From Protopterus annectens (taxonomy: Eukaryota > Chordata > Ceratodontiformes > Protopteridae), in the NCBI RefSeq assembly GCF_019279795.1, contig NC_056738.1, positions 400,263,097 through 400,327,096 on the forward strand: 64,000 nt of DNA, written 5' to 3'. The notes beneath the pieces were generated by a model. It worked only from the letters and a program-made list of their open reading frames with translations. It ran no database searches and was not told the origin of the DNA. Shown here piece by piece: positions 41,575 to 54,240 of this stretch (its first letter is position 1; each line of letters starts with the position of its first letter). Both the position numbers and the translations under genes were made by a program.

Positions 41575-44383
41575 TTATTTTCTTGTGCCCCTGTTGAGCA
41601 GAGCCACAGAAGTGATCTCCGGGGTGAATTTCCTATCTCCCATCCAATCATCAAGATTTCTCTTGAAGTGTGCTAATGAGGAGCTTTGTTTCATATAGCT
41701 AGATAGTTGGTTCCAGAGTATGGGAAGTCTCGGGAACAGGAATCTATTCCTCCAGCATGTTCTGTTTATTGTTGTGACATTGTTTAGGTCCCTAGAGCGT
41801 GTAGTTTGGAGGGATTGGGATTTCTTTAAGTGGAGCATGTCCAGCAGCTCTGGGTTTGACATAGCTTTGTATGTTAGGCAGAGATCACCTCTGAGTAGGC
41901 GATATGTGACTGAGTAAAGCTGGAGTTTTTTGAGACGGTCTACATAGGGCATCTGTTTGAGGCCGATATTCCTCTTTGTGAGGTATTTCTGCGGCCTTTC
42001 CAGTTGTTGTAGATGTCTTGTGAGGTACATACCAAAAGGGGTGCTGTATTCCATAATGGGTCTAATGTGTGATGAGTAGAGGGGAACAATGACCCCTTTT
42101 TTTTCCTGGATGCGAAACCTTTTGTGATGGGGTGTGCCACATAGAAGGATTTCCTGACTACTGTGGTGATGTGATTATCAAAGGAGAGACTACTGTCCAC
42201 TTGTGTCCCAAGGTCTCTTATCACACTTTCGGTGTTAAGTAGACTACCACGTGTGTGGTAGTTCATGGGTACAGTGTTTTTACCAAAAGGGATGACCATG
42301 CACATTTTGGCATTGAGCTTGAGGCCATGGGTTTGACACCAGGCATCTGTCTCAGTGAGGCCCTTTTGTAGGATGTCCACATCGTTAGGAGTTTCGATTA
42401 TGGCTCCTAGTTTGCAGTCATCTGCGAACTTCGTTAGCCAAAGACCTCCTGTGTTAGCCTGTACTTCAGAGAAGTAGATACCAAACAGAAGAGGACCCAG
42501 GACTGAACCCTGTGGTACTCCACTTGTCACTGGTCTGAAGTCGGATTTGGAGTCCGCTACTTTCACAATGTGGGTACTGTCGTTGAGCCAGTTGGCAACC
42601 CATCTTGTGACATAGGGATTTATACCTAGTTTAGTGAGTTTATCTATAATTCCAGAGTGGAGGATGGTGTCGAAAGCCTTGGCGAGATCTAGATAGGCTG
42701 TGTGAACCACCTTACCCTCATCTACGTCTTTGGTGACCGCTTCAAAGAAGTCTATCAGGTTTAGCAGACACCATCTGCCTTTTACAAACCCGAACTGGGT
42801 GGAGTCCAGAGTTTGGAGATTACCAATGTCATTGTTCATAAGTTCCATGATGATACGTTCCATAGTCTTGCAGACCAGGCTTGTCAGGCTAATGAGGAAG
42901 TAGTTCCCGGGGTCCGTGGTGGTTCCCCCTTTGTGGAGTGGAATGACTGTCGCAGTGCACCATTCAGTGGGCATAAAGCCTAAGGTAAGGCTATGATTGA
43001 ATATGGTACTTAGGTGGGGTGCCAGTTAATTCTGTAGTTCGTGTAGAACACAGCCTGGGATGCTGTCAGGTCCCATGGAAGCTGTGTTCTTGGCTTTGGA
43101 GAGTGTGGTTTTTACTTGTGCAGCCGTGATTACAGGAACTTTGCATTCTTCTGGTATAGAGATGGGCCCTTTAGGGGGTATAGAGATGGGCCCTTTAGGG
43201 GGTAAAGTTAGCACTGAACCTATCTGCCAGGATGTTGGCAAGATCAGTTGGTTCTGTATATTTAGTACCATTGTGCTGTAACTCAGAGCAGATCTGAGTG
43301 TTGCCATTGAGATTCTTGACATAGCTATAGAATGCTTTCTGGTTGTCTTTAGAATCAGTGGCGATTTTGTTTTCATAACTAGCTTTGGAGGATTTTATAA
43401 GGGATCTCAGCTTCTTACTGAGGCTGACCAGGAAGTTCCTCCAATCATGGGATTTTACTCTTTTTTGCAACAGTTTCTTTCTTCTGTTGTAGAGTTTGTT
43501 TATGGCAGGGGACCACCAGATTGGCTTCCTTTTTTGGAGAATAGCATCTTGGTTCTGTTTGGGATTGCATGATCCATACTGTTGTGTAAGTGCTTATAAA
43601 GTGAATTTGTGTAGGATTCAGCAGTCGTACCTCTATTGTCCGTCTGCACAGGTGTCGTGAGGTTTTCCAATTCTGTCTTAAGCGTGAAGTTGGCTTTGGA
43701 GAAATTTTTGATGTTGGTTTCCCCTAATGGGGGGTGGGGGCAGGATGTGGATGTCTAGAGTGATTAGCTTGTGGTCAGATCTGACCGAGGAACTGACCTC
43801 TGGTGTGGAACACCGGTTGCCCATGTTTGTAATGACCAGGTCTAGGATATTGTTGCCCGTGGTGGGGGTGTGGATAAGTTGATCCAAGGTGTTGGAATGT
43901 ATGAATTCCAGAAAACGTTGAGGAAAAAGAGTCTGTACATGAGTAGTTTTCCCAGTTAATGGTGGGGTAGTTGAAATCATCCATTATTAGGATGTTAGGT
44001 TGTACCCTAATATTTTCCAGTGTATCAAGAAATGAGGAGTGTGAATCTTGGTGCATGGTGGGGGATCTGTAGCAAGCTACAATTTGGATTGCGGTCTTGC
44101 CCAGAGTTAGTTGCACTTGGATAATCTCGGATGCATTATGCTGAGCAACTAGCCTGAAGGTGAGGATATCCTTAATGAATATGGACACGCCTCCACCTTT
44201 AGTGTTTCGTTCCAGGTTAAGTGGCCAAAAGGTGTGGTATGAATTATAGCCTGGTAATGCAGGGGTGCTCTCTGGAGCCTTGAAACAGGTCTCTGTCACT
44301 GCACAGATGTCGATGTTCTCCATTTTAAAGAGTGCCTTGAGTGAGTGCATTTTGAGGTTTAGACTTCTAACATTGAGTAGCAT
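41575..44383 (-). pseudogene. CR1-d ORF2: endonuclease and reverse transcriptase
   Basis: Endonuclease (44383-43700): LNVRSLNLKMHSLKALFKME, DICAVTETCFKAPE (catalytic Glu), IVACYRSP, LIMDDFNYPTINWENY, and after a frameshift TLDQLIHTPTTGNNILDLVI with SDHKLITLDIHI (final Asp-His). The linker spans 43470-43026. RT (42974-41940): DPGNYFLISLTSLVCKTMER, YLDLAKAFDTILHSGIIDKL, RPVTSGVPQGSVLGPLLFGI, WLTKFADDCKLGAIIE (catalytic Asp pair). The C-terminal part (42054-41575) includes RPQKYLTKRNIGLKQMPYVD. At least five frameshifts occur. Confidence 0.92.
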
Positions 44384-45389
44384 TACCCTCAGATTTTGCT
44401 TGCTTGTACCTGTTTGTCATTTGAACCTTGCCTAAAAAAGGCACTATAGGGGTGGCAAGAGCCTTAGCCAGTATCCGGAATCCCAAGAGCGACAGGTGCA
44501 AGCCATCTCTGACAAAACATTGTGGTCTGTCAGTCGTGTCATCCCAGGCTGACGGATACTGGATCCCCTTAGAATGACACCAGAAGCTTAGCCAATTGTT
44601 GAAGTCAATCATTTTGTCCTTGTACTGTGGTATCATTCTGGGTAATGGCAGGATGCTACTCAGGGCTAGGGTCATGCCTGCCTGGGCTACAAGATCGGAC
44701 AGCTCCTCCATGTCTCTTTTCATGTAGTCCAGGGAGGTACGTCTCGGGTCATTCACACCTACATGGACACTGACAGAGTCATATTTGTACTTGTTGTGGA
44801 TTGACCTGAGTGCGTGCATTATGTGGCAGATCCTGGCACCCGACAGGCAGCTGACAGTAACTTTCTTCTTGTTTAGCTTGGTGAGTGGAACATCAGTGTG
44901 CCTGACTATAGAGTCACCTATGACTAGAGTGTTGGGTACGTTGTTATGCCTTATCGGCTGTGGTTGAGTGGCACACTGAGTTTGTGGGCTATGTGTCATT
45001 TGGGTTGTGTTGGGGGGTGGAGGTTGCTTGTGTTTCTGCTTTGGATGTCCCTTTTGCTTGAGCAGATTTTTATTGATTGCCTCTGCGAATGTAGGTGTTT
45101 GTTTTGTGTTTCTATGTGTGTGTTTTGGTGGTGTAGGTTTTGAGGGACAATGTGATGAGTGTGGTGGGGTGCAAGTGTTTACCGTCTCCTGGTGATTGTC
45201 TACTCCAGTCTTGGGTGAAGAGAGCTTTGCTTCCAGTTTGGCTGTATAAGTGCATCTCTCTCAGGTTGTAGTGTTGGGTGGTAGGAGGAGAGGGTTGTCT
45301 GTGTACATAAGACAATTGTTGCATTGCTCCAAGATGCCCAGATTCATCAGGTAGACAGGAGAAAACACCGTGAGCTGACCCTTAGACAT
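44367..45389 (-). pseudogene. CR1-d ORF1 with SGNH esterase domain, one stop
   Basis: Frame of 340 codons from ATG 45389 (MSKGQLTVFSPVYL) to 44367, broken only by TGA at 45261-45263. The N-terminal part has a Cys pair (EQCNNC) and a Pro/Thr/His-rich linker. The C-terminal 200 residues form an SGNH-type esterase: NTLVIGDSIVRH (Ser of block I), VHVGVNDPRR (GxND block) and RDGLHLSLLGFRI (Asp-x-x-His block). ORF1 esterases are known in CR1-clade LINEs; the substrate is uncertain. The catalytic Ser, Asn and His-Asp pair are all present. Confidence 0.88.
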
Positions 45390-46195
45390 GCCTGGATAGG
45401 TGCTTATTTATTAAGTATCAAAAACTGTTTTCCTCTAGACAAGTGAGGAAAGTTGAGTGCTGTAGTAATTTGTAGCTTATTTAGTGCTTACAACGAGTTC
45501 CGAACAACTGCTGAGCTCAAAGAAACCGATTTGATTGTTAAAACTAAAACTGGCTAGTTCTGAGGGAAAATTCAAAGAGCAGACTTTATGGTGCCGGGAA
45601 TAGTTTAACCCTAGCTAAGCGGAAATGCATAAAGTGTTTTTCGATAAGCTACCTGGTGCTTCCCACTCCCACTGATTAGCTAGGCTTCCCTCCAACACAG
45701 AATGGCTTTGGCACAAACAGTCCTGAATACAACATATCTGTATCTGGACTAGACTACTTACAGGAAAGACAGGAAACAAGCTTAGAAATAGTTTTCTTTT
45801 TTTTTTTTTGTAAAGTGGAAAGGGAGAAAGGAGGAGCAGAAGATAATTCAAGGTTAAGAAACTAAGTGCATTGACCTTCTCAAATGAGGTAATGGCACTA
45901 GACTGGGAGGAATGTTCCAGATCAAATTTACAGCAGGGGTGGGCAACTGCAAAGCCACCAAGTATAAGCCATTCCAATAGGGAGGGAGGGTGGGAAACCA
46001 AAATCAGAACAAACAAACCCAAACAGATGCTTAACAATTGTAGAAAATTTCCAGTTAATACTTCACACACAGTGAAACTAGCTAGAAAAGTATGTAGCAG
46101 ACAATAAAAGTGCTATAAATAACTCGTAAAAATAAGCAGAAAACAGGGTACTTAATGTTGTATATCACAGATCAGTTTGCTCAGTGGCCTTCCCC
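45390..46195. other. Stretch without a recognised gene
   Basis: This may include the CR1-d 5' end. A 151-codon minus-strand frame (46070-45615) is rich in Leu, Ser and Lys runs and resembles no protein I know. It spans a T-run at 45790-45810, so I treat it as chance. Confidence 0.4.
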
Positions 46196-46199
46196 CAAT

Positions 46200-48440
46200 T
46201 AGCTCGGTGGCCTTCCCCAATTAGCTCAGTGTGGAGTGAATGTGAGAACCTTGTGCTGTTTTACTTGTAGATGTGCAGCAGCTCCATTGTGGCTGGATTT
46301 GTGAGTGTCTTATAGGTCAGGCATAGGTCACCCCTCAATAGTCAGTAGGAGACAAAATAAAGGGATCGGGCTTTTATTCTGTCCATGTAGTTCATGTTGT
46401 TTGCACTGTATATTTTCTTTGTGAGGAATCGGAGGTCTTTCCAGCTGCTGTAAGTGCCTAGTCAAGTTTATGCCAAATGGTGCACTGTACTCGAGTATTG
46501 GTCTAATCAGGGCTGAGTACAGTGGGACTGTAGTTTCCTTGGATCTGGATGCCATACTTTTACTTATAAGTTGTGCCACATAAAAGGATGTCCTCACTAC
46601 CGTGGACACATGGCAGTCAAAGTTTAGGCTACTATCTCTGTGTTCCTAGATCTTTAACCTCTGAGTCTACTCTAAGGGGTGTGCTATTGATGTTGTAATA
46701 TGCAGGGGTATTTGACTTCCTAAAGTGTATGATAATGCATTTTTTGCATTTAGTTTTAGGCCATGGTTCTGGCACCATTCATTTGTCTGATCTAGGCCCT
46801 CTTGAAGGATATTTACATCAGTGGGGGATTCAGTGATTGCCCCCAGCTTGCAGTTGTCGGCAAGCATTGTCATTCGGGCCTTCCTCATTTGCTTTGACTT
46901 CAGAGAAGTATATTCCAAACAGAAGTGGTCCCAGTACTGAGCCCTGTGACCCATCACAAGTAACTGGCCTCTTGCTGGATTTACCCATTTTAACTGCATG
47001 TATCCTGTCCGTGAGCCAATTGGCTATCCATCTGGTGACACAGCGATTTTTGTCCAGTTTTGTGAGTTTATTTATAATACCTGAGTACAGAATTGTGTCA
47101 AATGCCTTGGCCATGTCGAATTAGGCAGTATGTACCTTATTCTCATTCATGGCCTTAGTAACTTTCTCAAAGAAATCCACCAGATTCAGTAGGCATGACC
47201 TGCCCTGGACAAAACTGAATTGGGTAGTGTCCAGTGTTTGGAGGCTTTCTTTGTCATTATTTATCAGGTCCATGATTATTCTTTTTATGGCCGTACTATA
47301 AGACCAGTCAAAGTTCTGGATGTGTAATTTCCTGGGTCAGTAGATGGTTCCCCTTCATGTAGAAGGATGATTGCTGCTGTCCTCCACTCTGTCAGAATAA
47401 AGCCAGTCTGGAGGCTGTAATTAAATAGAGATCCCAGTGGGTCAGATAAGTCCTGATTTAAGCTGTTTAAGAGGCAACCTGGTATATTGTCAGGCCCCAG
47501 TTGAGCAGTGTTTTTAGCTTTAGAGAGCACAGTGGCAACCTGTTTTTGGTGATAATTGGAGAAGGAGTAGTGGAGAGTATTTCTTAGGGGAGAACTGGGG
47601 TAGTGGGGCAGTGAAATTTGAACTGAATGTGCCAGTCAACAGATTTGCTATGTCTTATGGCTGAATATAGGTGATGCCATCTACAACTAAGTCTGCGCAT
47701 TGTTGGATATTGCCTTAAGATTATGGACATAACTGAAAAAGGATTTATGGTTATCCTTAACATTGGAGGCTATTTCTACCTCAAGGTCTGCTTTCAGAGA
47801 CTTTAGTTCCCTGATTCACTTATTTAGGTTAATGAAGGACTTGTCACTCTGTTGTGCACATTCCCTCTTACTTCTGGACAGAATAGTCTTTCTTTTCTTG
47901 TATAACCTATTAATACCTGGGGTCCAGCAGGGTGGCATGTTTTTGCAGTCTGACCTGAGTTTAGGGTTTATTTCAGTCTGGTACTGCTGTTTCTATGCAG
48001 TTGTTTATATGGTCATACAGGGCTTTTGTGTATATCTCTGCATGGGTTTCTGTGTTTTCTGGATTTTGGGGAGTTTAGAAACTACCTGTGCTGTCCCTTA
48101 ATACAGGGTAATTTACCTTAGAGAAGTTCTGAAAGTTTTTGGGGTTAGGTGGGGGGGGGGCTAATTTTAACTTTATTTCAAGTGAGACTACTTTGTGATC
48201 TGATCTTACCAGTGAGGACATAACACTGGGGGAGGGGGTGCAGCCCCCTCCTATATTTGTGAGTATCAGGTCTAGGATATTTGTTCCTGTAGTGGGAATG
48301 CAGACTAGCTGCTCCAGGATGTTTAAATTACAAAGTCAAAAAAATCTTTGGCCTGCATATTAGTATACCCTTCCCAGTTAATGGAGGGGTAGTTAAAATC
48401 AGCCATGAGTATGGCAGTATGAGTATATTAGTGAAGCCTA
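46200..48440 (-). pseudogene. CR1-e, decayed CR1-like LINE ORF2
   Basis: Minus strand. A trace of the endonuclease (FNYPSINWEGYTN, about 48355-48395) is followed by KNTAQLGPDNIPGCLLNSLN and GFILTEWRTAAIILLHEGEP (47530-47285). RT blocks are AKAFDTILYSGIINKLTKLD and QGSVLGPLLFGIYFSEVKA (47114-46900). The C-terminal part is ASRSKETTVPLYSALIRPIL (46560-46500). It has many stops and frameshifts and is clearly older than CR1-d. Boundaries are approximate. Confidence 0.82.
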
Positions 48441-48639
48441 TGCATTTGTAGTTCCCAAGTTGTATGGTTGATGTGGTTGAGCAGTCCTTACATAATGGCA
48501 CCACTGCAGAAGTCCCCCAAGCATCTGCATAACCATTTGAGTGTCCAAGGCCAACTAGATTAAGGATGGGCTGAACAAAGCTATGATTAGCACTTACTAG
48601 GAAACCACCATGGATGTTGTCTGAGCACAGTGAACTTTT

Positions 48640-48915
48640 TTAAGATGGTGTTAATAGGACCTGACCTGCAGTGACTTTTTTCCCCCAAGAACTCCACCAA
48701 CCTCCTGTTCAACACTTTTTCTACCAGTATCTTGTTGACTGTGGTAAGATTGCCAACCTATAGTTTTGCATACCAGGCCATAGTTCTCTAGACCTTTCTT
48801 TAACCCCCCCCCCTTCTGAAGTGACATCTTGCATGTCACTTTCCTTTGCCTAGGGATCTGGCCTATCCTTGGGTACAAAATTAGAGCATCACCAGTGTTC
48901 CCATCTACCATCTTT
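48640..48915 (-). pseudogene. Possible LINE RT fragment
   Basis: Minus-strand frames give IGQIPRQRKVTCKMSLQKGG, and in a shifted frame LATLPQSTRYW-like and NRRLVEFLG-like blocks. Together these look like the 'P.W..A.V.P..KKG' entry of a non-LTR RT followed by a helix. It is too decayed for a family call. Confidence 0.35.
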
Positions 48916-49889
48916 CAGAACCCATTGGTAACTCCAATCTGGAGCAAGTATTTAATCTATCTGCTTATTTGTGGTTTGCATCTTCTTCCTGCTTCTCCCT
49001 GTGTGATTTCTGTCTCAGCATTCCAAGAAAAACATACCAGATAGTAGCAAAAGCAAAGACTGGGAATAAAAAAAAATGTCAAAAATTATTCTGAAAGGAG
49101 GTGGATGTTGTCTTACTGAAAATGAATAGCTTGCATTGGCTCATTCAGAAACACTGACTGTGTACATCTACCTTTACAAGGGCATTTCATTTAAGTTGAC
49201 TGATATGGCATGGAGGCATATAACACATAATGGTTTGGTGGGTTCTTCACAACAGAAGAGCTGCAGGATCTAGTCCACTGTGGCTGCAAGGAAAACTGGT
49301 ATTGTTATTCAAGGTCGTGGTCCAATATTTTAACCAAGTCATTGGGGAGATGAATATAGGGATAAAAAAATCAGTATATGTCATTGAAACATTTGAATAA
49401 GTGCTGACTAACATGATGTGGTATTTGTAGTGTCTTTGGAGGCACGTCTAAGTGAAATGTAAGTAGTGTAACTTTCCAAGGAAATCGAGGAAGAGCACAG
49501 GAATAAATGTTCTTCATCTTTTTAAGGCTGGTGTTACCGTTGGTAGATATAGGATCCTTTAGCTCCTGTTGCACATGAACTTTGTTAATGAATCTGGAGA
49601 TAATGTTGCACTAACCACACTTAAGGAACCTAGCTCAGACATAACATTCATCAGCTCCATTTAAGATCACAGGCTGCGCTATCACAATGGGTGATTGACA
49701 TTGCGAAGTGTCAGCATATGAAAAAAAAAATGGTACTAGAAAAGTTATTACTCTGGTGAGTAATTTTGTGTTTCTCTTTTAAAGCATGTGTCGCATACTA
49801 ACAAAAGTCACATTTCATCAAGTTTTGCTTTGTATAGAACATTTAAATCAGGTATATCTTTAGTATCAACATAACTTTTTTTTTTGCAG
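48916..49889. other. Non-coding stretch, probable intron
   Basis: No coding or repeat signal recognised. It ends in a T-rich tract and CAG at 49886-49889 that would serve as a splice acceptor for the next feature. Confidence 0.4.
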
Positions 49890-50081
49890 CAACACCAATA
49901 CATAGCTCAGATGACCATGTTCAAAAGAGCGCACACCCAGCAACCTTCGCTTACAGTTCTAATACAAGCCACCCTTCCCATCAGCAATATACAAAAGGAT
50001 TGAACAATGGTGGCATACAAGAAGGACAGACTTTGATCAACATGGGAGCTCTTGCTAGTGACAGCGTGACAATCAATGCAA
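49890..50081 (+). CDS. Candidate internal exon of an unidentified host gene
   Basis: 192 bp, exactly 64 codons, preceded by T(10)GCAG and followed by GTAAGT, both consensus splice sites. Only one of the three frames is open: it starts with two bases completing a split codon, then reads TPIHSSDDHVQKSAHPATFA, a Ser/His/Gln/Asn-rich middle, and GQTLINMGALASDSVTINA. The composition fits a disordered region of a transcription factor or other nuclear protein. No transposon family in the window matches it, and it lies in the least repetitive part. I do not recognise the gene. If real, the surrounding elements are in its introns. Confidence 0.6.
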
Positions 50082-53000
50082 GTAAGTTAAAATTTGTAAT
50101 AAGAAGTAAGATCAGGCTTTGACAGCTAATCGGTCATGCTTATGAGTCAGGGTATGTGTCTGTCTGCATGCAAACGTGTGTGTGTTGTCATGTATATTTC
50201 ATCGACATCTTCCACATAAATACTTAAGAACAGTTACAAAATAGCTTTTCAGCCAAAGCTCACATGTCACACTGATCCTAAAGCCTAATATTTCTTCTGG
50301 AACATGTTGCATAACCCATGCAGTATGTAGAAAACTATTAGTGAGAGTTTTTAACATACTCAGGCAAGCCTTAGCCAGAAATACAAGAGTCATACCTTCC
50401 TTAATACACCTTATTGGAAATTATAAAGTCACACCTTGGGTTCATTTTTGCTTATCACAGCATATTAGCCACATTATTGGTTATCAGTTGTATGAATCAG
50501 AAATTTGTTCATTAACACATTTTGATTGATCAAACCGTAATCCTGAAGAAGACCTGGAAACTTGCTCCTTAACATTCTAATGAAGCAAGGCTAGTTCAGA
50601 AATGTAATTTGCTTCGCTCTGAAAGATATGGTTTTGAGAGTTAATGTCTATTATGCACAAACTCCGCTACCTCTAAAAATACTGTATTATCTTTGTAAGC
50701 AGTTTGATGGTTTTGCACAGTTAAAAAAATATAAAACGTCATTGCTTGGGGGGGCTGGTGAGTTTGACTGCAAATAACCACAACGTAAGTGTGCTTCATG
50801 GCTAACTGCAGGTTTAAGTCAAGAAAATGGATGTTAGAGTGACATTCTTTAATGTCAGAGGCAGGGCATATAAACTAGAGAACCCAGGGCAACAAACAGC
50901 CAGATTATGGAGTCAGACAAAGAAACATTAAGCTATCCACATGCCTTAGGGTTGTAGTGGCAGGCCTGCAGGATAGTGCGACTAGTGCATCCAGGGAAGT
51001 GGCTGAATAAAGATGAGTGATGCAAGTGTTAGCAAGTGACCAAGTGGAATGCCTGTTATGCCCCACATGGAACAAGTTGTACTAAAAAAATGTAAGCAGA
51101 AGTCTAGCACCTGCAGTGGAAAGTAGAGTGCCTGTAAAGTGAGTCATGAAGGGAGAACATTCACATGCTTCAGTTCCTTGAGATGTCAGGGGACATAACT
51201 TGATTTCCCATCTAGTGGCAGAGCAAAATAAGCTGTGGAACTAACCCAGTGGGTAGCCAGTGTTCAGTGACAGAGTTTACCTTCTGTGGTAGTTAGACCC
51301 ACAGAGCTGTTGACTAAAGCAGTGATTATAAAAAAACACCAGTTTCATATGAAAGTATGTGTAGTGTTGAGAGGTTGATGCAGAGAGGTATGAAGTCAGA
51401 GAGGTTTAAGATTCTTCTGAGTTATACCAGGGTAGACAAGCCTGTGCTGGAGTTGCTTAGTGGTTAAGGCAGACAGGAGATATTGTGTGGCTGAACTTTC
51501 CTAGTTTCCTTGTCATGTTATGGAGAGTACACCATGGAAAGTAAGGTCACATGACAAGGCCTGGAGGCTGTATGAAAATAGAGAGATGGCATCCTAGCTA
51601 GGAAGAGGAAGGAGCAAACATCAAACGGTGAGACAGTGAACACCAATGTAAATAGGCATAAGAGAGCAGGAAAAAAATCCTTATCCCTCTTCAGGCAGTA
51701 CTTGCAGAAGAGATGCAGTGATGAGGTAGTGATGAGAGTGACAACAGTAGTCCAGGGCATGAATTCTTCCTTGAAAGGTGATAGCAAGACTCTTCCTCAT
51801 GGACCTAAGGGATAAAGTCCTAACTGTATCCCAGCCAAGTCATATTTGACTAGTGGCATAGGCATTGGAGGTACCAGGTGGGGAAGATGAGGAATGAGCA
51901 GCCTACACTGGATTATCCTTTCTGGGGGGAGGGAGGAACCTTGCTTCACTGCACTGACAGTTACCGCAGCATTTAGAGCTAAGTGAGCTCTGCACTGCAA
52001 GCAGTGCAGTGCCTGGATAGGAGGTCGCACATGCACAGACACTTTCATGAACCCCCTGAGGCAACTTTAGTGGAACTCTTAAGGCTGCTGTGAGTGCAGA
52101 AGAGACGAAAGTCTATAGGATGTGCATACTGGCCTGCTGCCTAACGCCTGACTTTTACCTCCACTGGGGAACAAATGTGTAGGCAAGCTGCCAGAGGAAC
52201 AGATGGATAAATTGGGTGCAAGAAGGGGTGGCACTGGGCATATCCTACGGGCAGTAATCAAAAGAAAGAAAGATAAGTACAAAAAAGGGCCTCTGTGAGT
52301 TGAGTCTTAATAACCCCACTGCACCGCCTGCAGTACTACCAGATTCAGAGCCAGTATTGCAGAACGAGGAAGACACTTGTGAATTCTGGCACAGAGATAA
52401 CTATGCCAAGGTTATATCTGAAGACTTAGAGGCTGGCAAGAAGGGGGTGATGGCAGATGTTTTTGTTGGTGTAACATAGAGTCAGGTAGGTGATGTTCTG
52501 GAACAGTGAAGTTGCTGTTAATGGTTTAAACCCAAAGTTAAAAAGGATGGAGTACTAAGTTGGCTTTGTTTCTTGGCTTATATTTTTGTATCATTTTGCT
52601 TTCCCTGTGCTGAAAGATGTTTATGTAATGTCATGAAAGTGAATTTGGGGAGTTAATGCTGAAATAAAGCACTTGTGCTTGCTGGCTGTGTGGTGCAGAA
52701 TGTTAATGCCCTGACTGTGATGCAATAAACACAAAATAGCACTGAAGAAGGCATTACCATTGCCGAAACCAGTTTGCTTTATTACTTTGGAGTTGCCACA
52801 ATAATATTTCTCTAAACTCCTTTGGTGCTGGACAGTTTTTGTGTTTATGGTTCAGTCCGTGCACCTTGCTGTACTTGCATGCCTTTTGTGTTTCTCTGAC
52901 TGTGATGCAACCCAGGATTGAGCAACAGCCCTGACACTGGAGGAGCCAGTTGAGGAGGGTGAGATCGAATTACCGATGTTTGCGTAACAATCCTGCAGGA

Positions 53001-53145
53001 GGGAGGCCCTGATCCCCAATAGAGGTTGGCTGTCATAGCAGGATGTTGACAGAATGTATGGGGCCTGGTCAGGGATTTACACACCAGGCAACATAATCTG
53101 TAGGCAGCTGAAGGATGAGCAGGAGCATGTGTGATCAGGACCAAC
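50082..53145. other. Probable intron or intergenic DNA
   Basis: No recognisable coding sequence. Around 52740-52790 there is a stretch (GAAGAAGGCATTACCATTGC, then a TTTGCTTTATTACTTTGG block) reminiscent of the untranslated ends of Penelope-like or Tx1-like elements, but too short to assign. The region is AG-rich without simple repeats. Confidence 0.4.
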
Positions 53146-53159
53146 ACTGTGTCTTTCTC
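53146..53159. repeat. Target-site duplication of L1-like copy, left
   Basis: ACTGTGTCTTTCTC, identical to 54241-54254. Confidence 0.85.
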
Positions 53160-54240
53160 AGGGTCCAAAATGAAAGACCAGCACTGTTAGAGTTTTTTGT
53201 AGAATCTAGAACAGAAGTTGCCATTAAAAGAGGAATAATTAGTACAGCATATAAAATATTGTATAATAACTATAAGAATCAGTCAGCGGAGGTTAAAAAG
53301 GATTGGGAAGAGAGAATGGATAAGCAATTCACAAAGAAACAATGGGAGGATATATGTTTGTCTCCCAAATACGCAACAAAATCTAGAAGATTTAGGATTT
53401 TTGCTTGGAAGTGTTTACATAGATATTTTTGTACCCTAAGTAGATTCCAGAGAATTTTTCCTCGGGTAGATAGCAAATGGTGGAGGTGTGACAGGGAAGT
53501 ATAAGGTAATTTGGAACATATTTTCTGAGAGTGCAGTGAGTTGGCAGACTTTAAGGATTTTCTGCAGGATGCACTGTCTGAAATGCTGGGTGGGAAGATT
53601 GGTGTGACTAGGGAGATGATTTTTGTGAGTTATGATACAGAATCGGAATTGCCTAGACATGGTAAGGCCTTGCTGTGTCTAATTATGGTGGCTGCCAGAA
53701 AAGCAGTTACTAGAAAATGGAAATCAAAATCTAAACCAACTATGTTAGAAGTAGTATAGTAACAGAGATAAAACAACGGGAATTGAGATCTTTAGAAAAA
53801 GGTAGGAGCAAATTACATATGAAAAAATGGGAATCATAGGAACAATACATACAGGGGGAGGAATGAGGTTTAAAAGAAGGCAGGACTTAATGAGCTATGT
53901 AATGTTTGACTTGAAAATGTTGGGTAGATTATAAGTGATGTATAATGTTTACATCTGGAAGTGTGTCATTATGGTTTGTGATGTAAAATGCTTGCAGCTA
54001 GGATTGTGTTGGTGTGGTTTGTTTTCATTTATTTCATTTAATAGTTTATTAAAGATGTTTCTTTAAAAAAAAAAACGGGGCAGGAATTGAATAATTTATG
54101 TAATGTTGCTTAGATTATATGATATATAGCAATATATGTGAAGCATGATGTTTATCTTGTTAATACAGTTTAATTACTTTTATATAAGTGTAAATGTGTT
54201 TACGTCGCAAGTGATTATTCAGTAAAGGTGTTTAAAAAAT
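53160..54240 (+). mobile_element. 5'-truncated L1/Tx1-like LINE
   Basis: Bounded by a perfect 14-bp target duplication. It contains the C-terminal end of ORF2, then an AT-rich 3' untranslated region with two successive, diverged copies of the terminal segment. The first ends TTAAAGATGTTTC and an A-run (about 54064-54075). The second starts GGGGCAGGAATTGAATAAT and ends GTTTAAAAAAT at 54240. 5' truncation, an A-rich tail and target duplication together indicate target-primed reverse transcription. Confidence 0.88.
53165..53760 (+). pseudogene. L1/Tx1-like ORF2, C-terminal end
   Basis: 53165-53504 reads KDWEERMDKQFTKKQWEDIC, then RFRIFAWKCLHRYFCTLSRF and WWRCDREV. After a stop and shift, GKIGVTREMIFVSY and LCLIMVAARKAVTRKWKSKS (53541-53759). 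This follows the L1 C-terminal pattern: acidic Trp-containing helix, Arg-Tyr pair, Cys-rich motif and a final LLLAAR..I...WK block. The stop at 53502-53504 and TGA after EHIF make it inactive. Confidence 0.85.

Larger units (their letters stand above)
41486..45389 (-). mobile_element. CR1-d, near full-length CR1-like LINE
   Basis: Minus strand. ORF1 (45389-44367) overlaps ORF2 (44383-41575) by 17 bp. The 3' end at 41486-41545 has the shared tail block (TACTAGGCTGTTGGCCCTAG). It is the most complete CR1 copy in the window. ORF1 has one in-frame stop and ORF2 several frameshifts. The 5' untranslated region may extend beyond 45389 but has no recognisable limit. Confidence 0.9.

Noticed and set aside
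45615-46070. 151-codon minus-strand hydrophobic frame
   Set aside because: Runs through a T-homopolymer; no domain or signal supports it.
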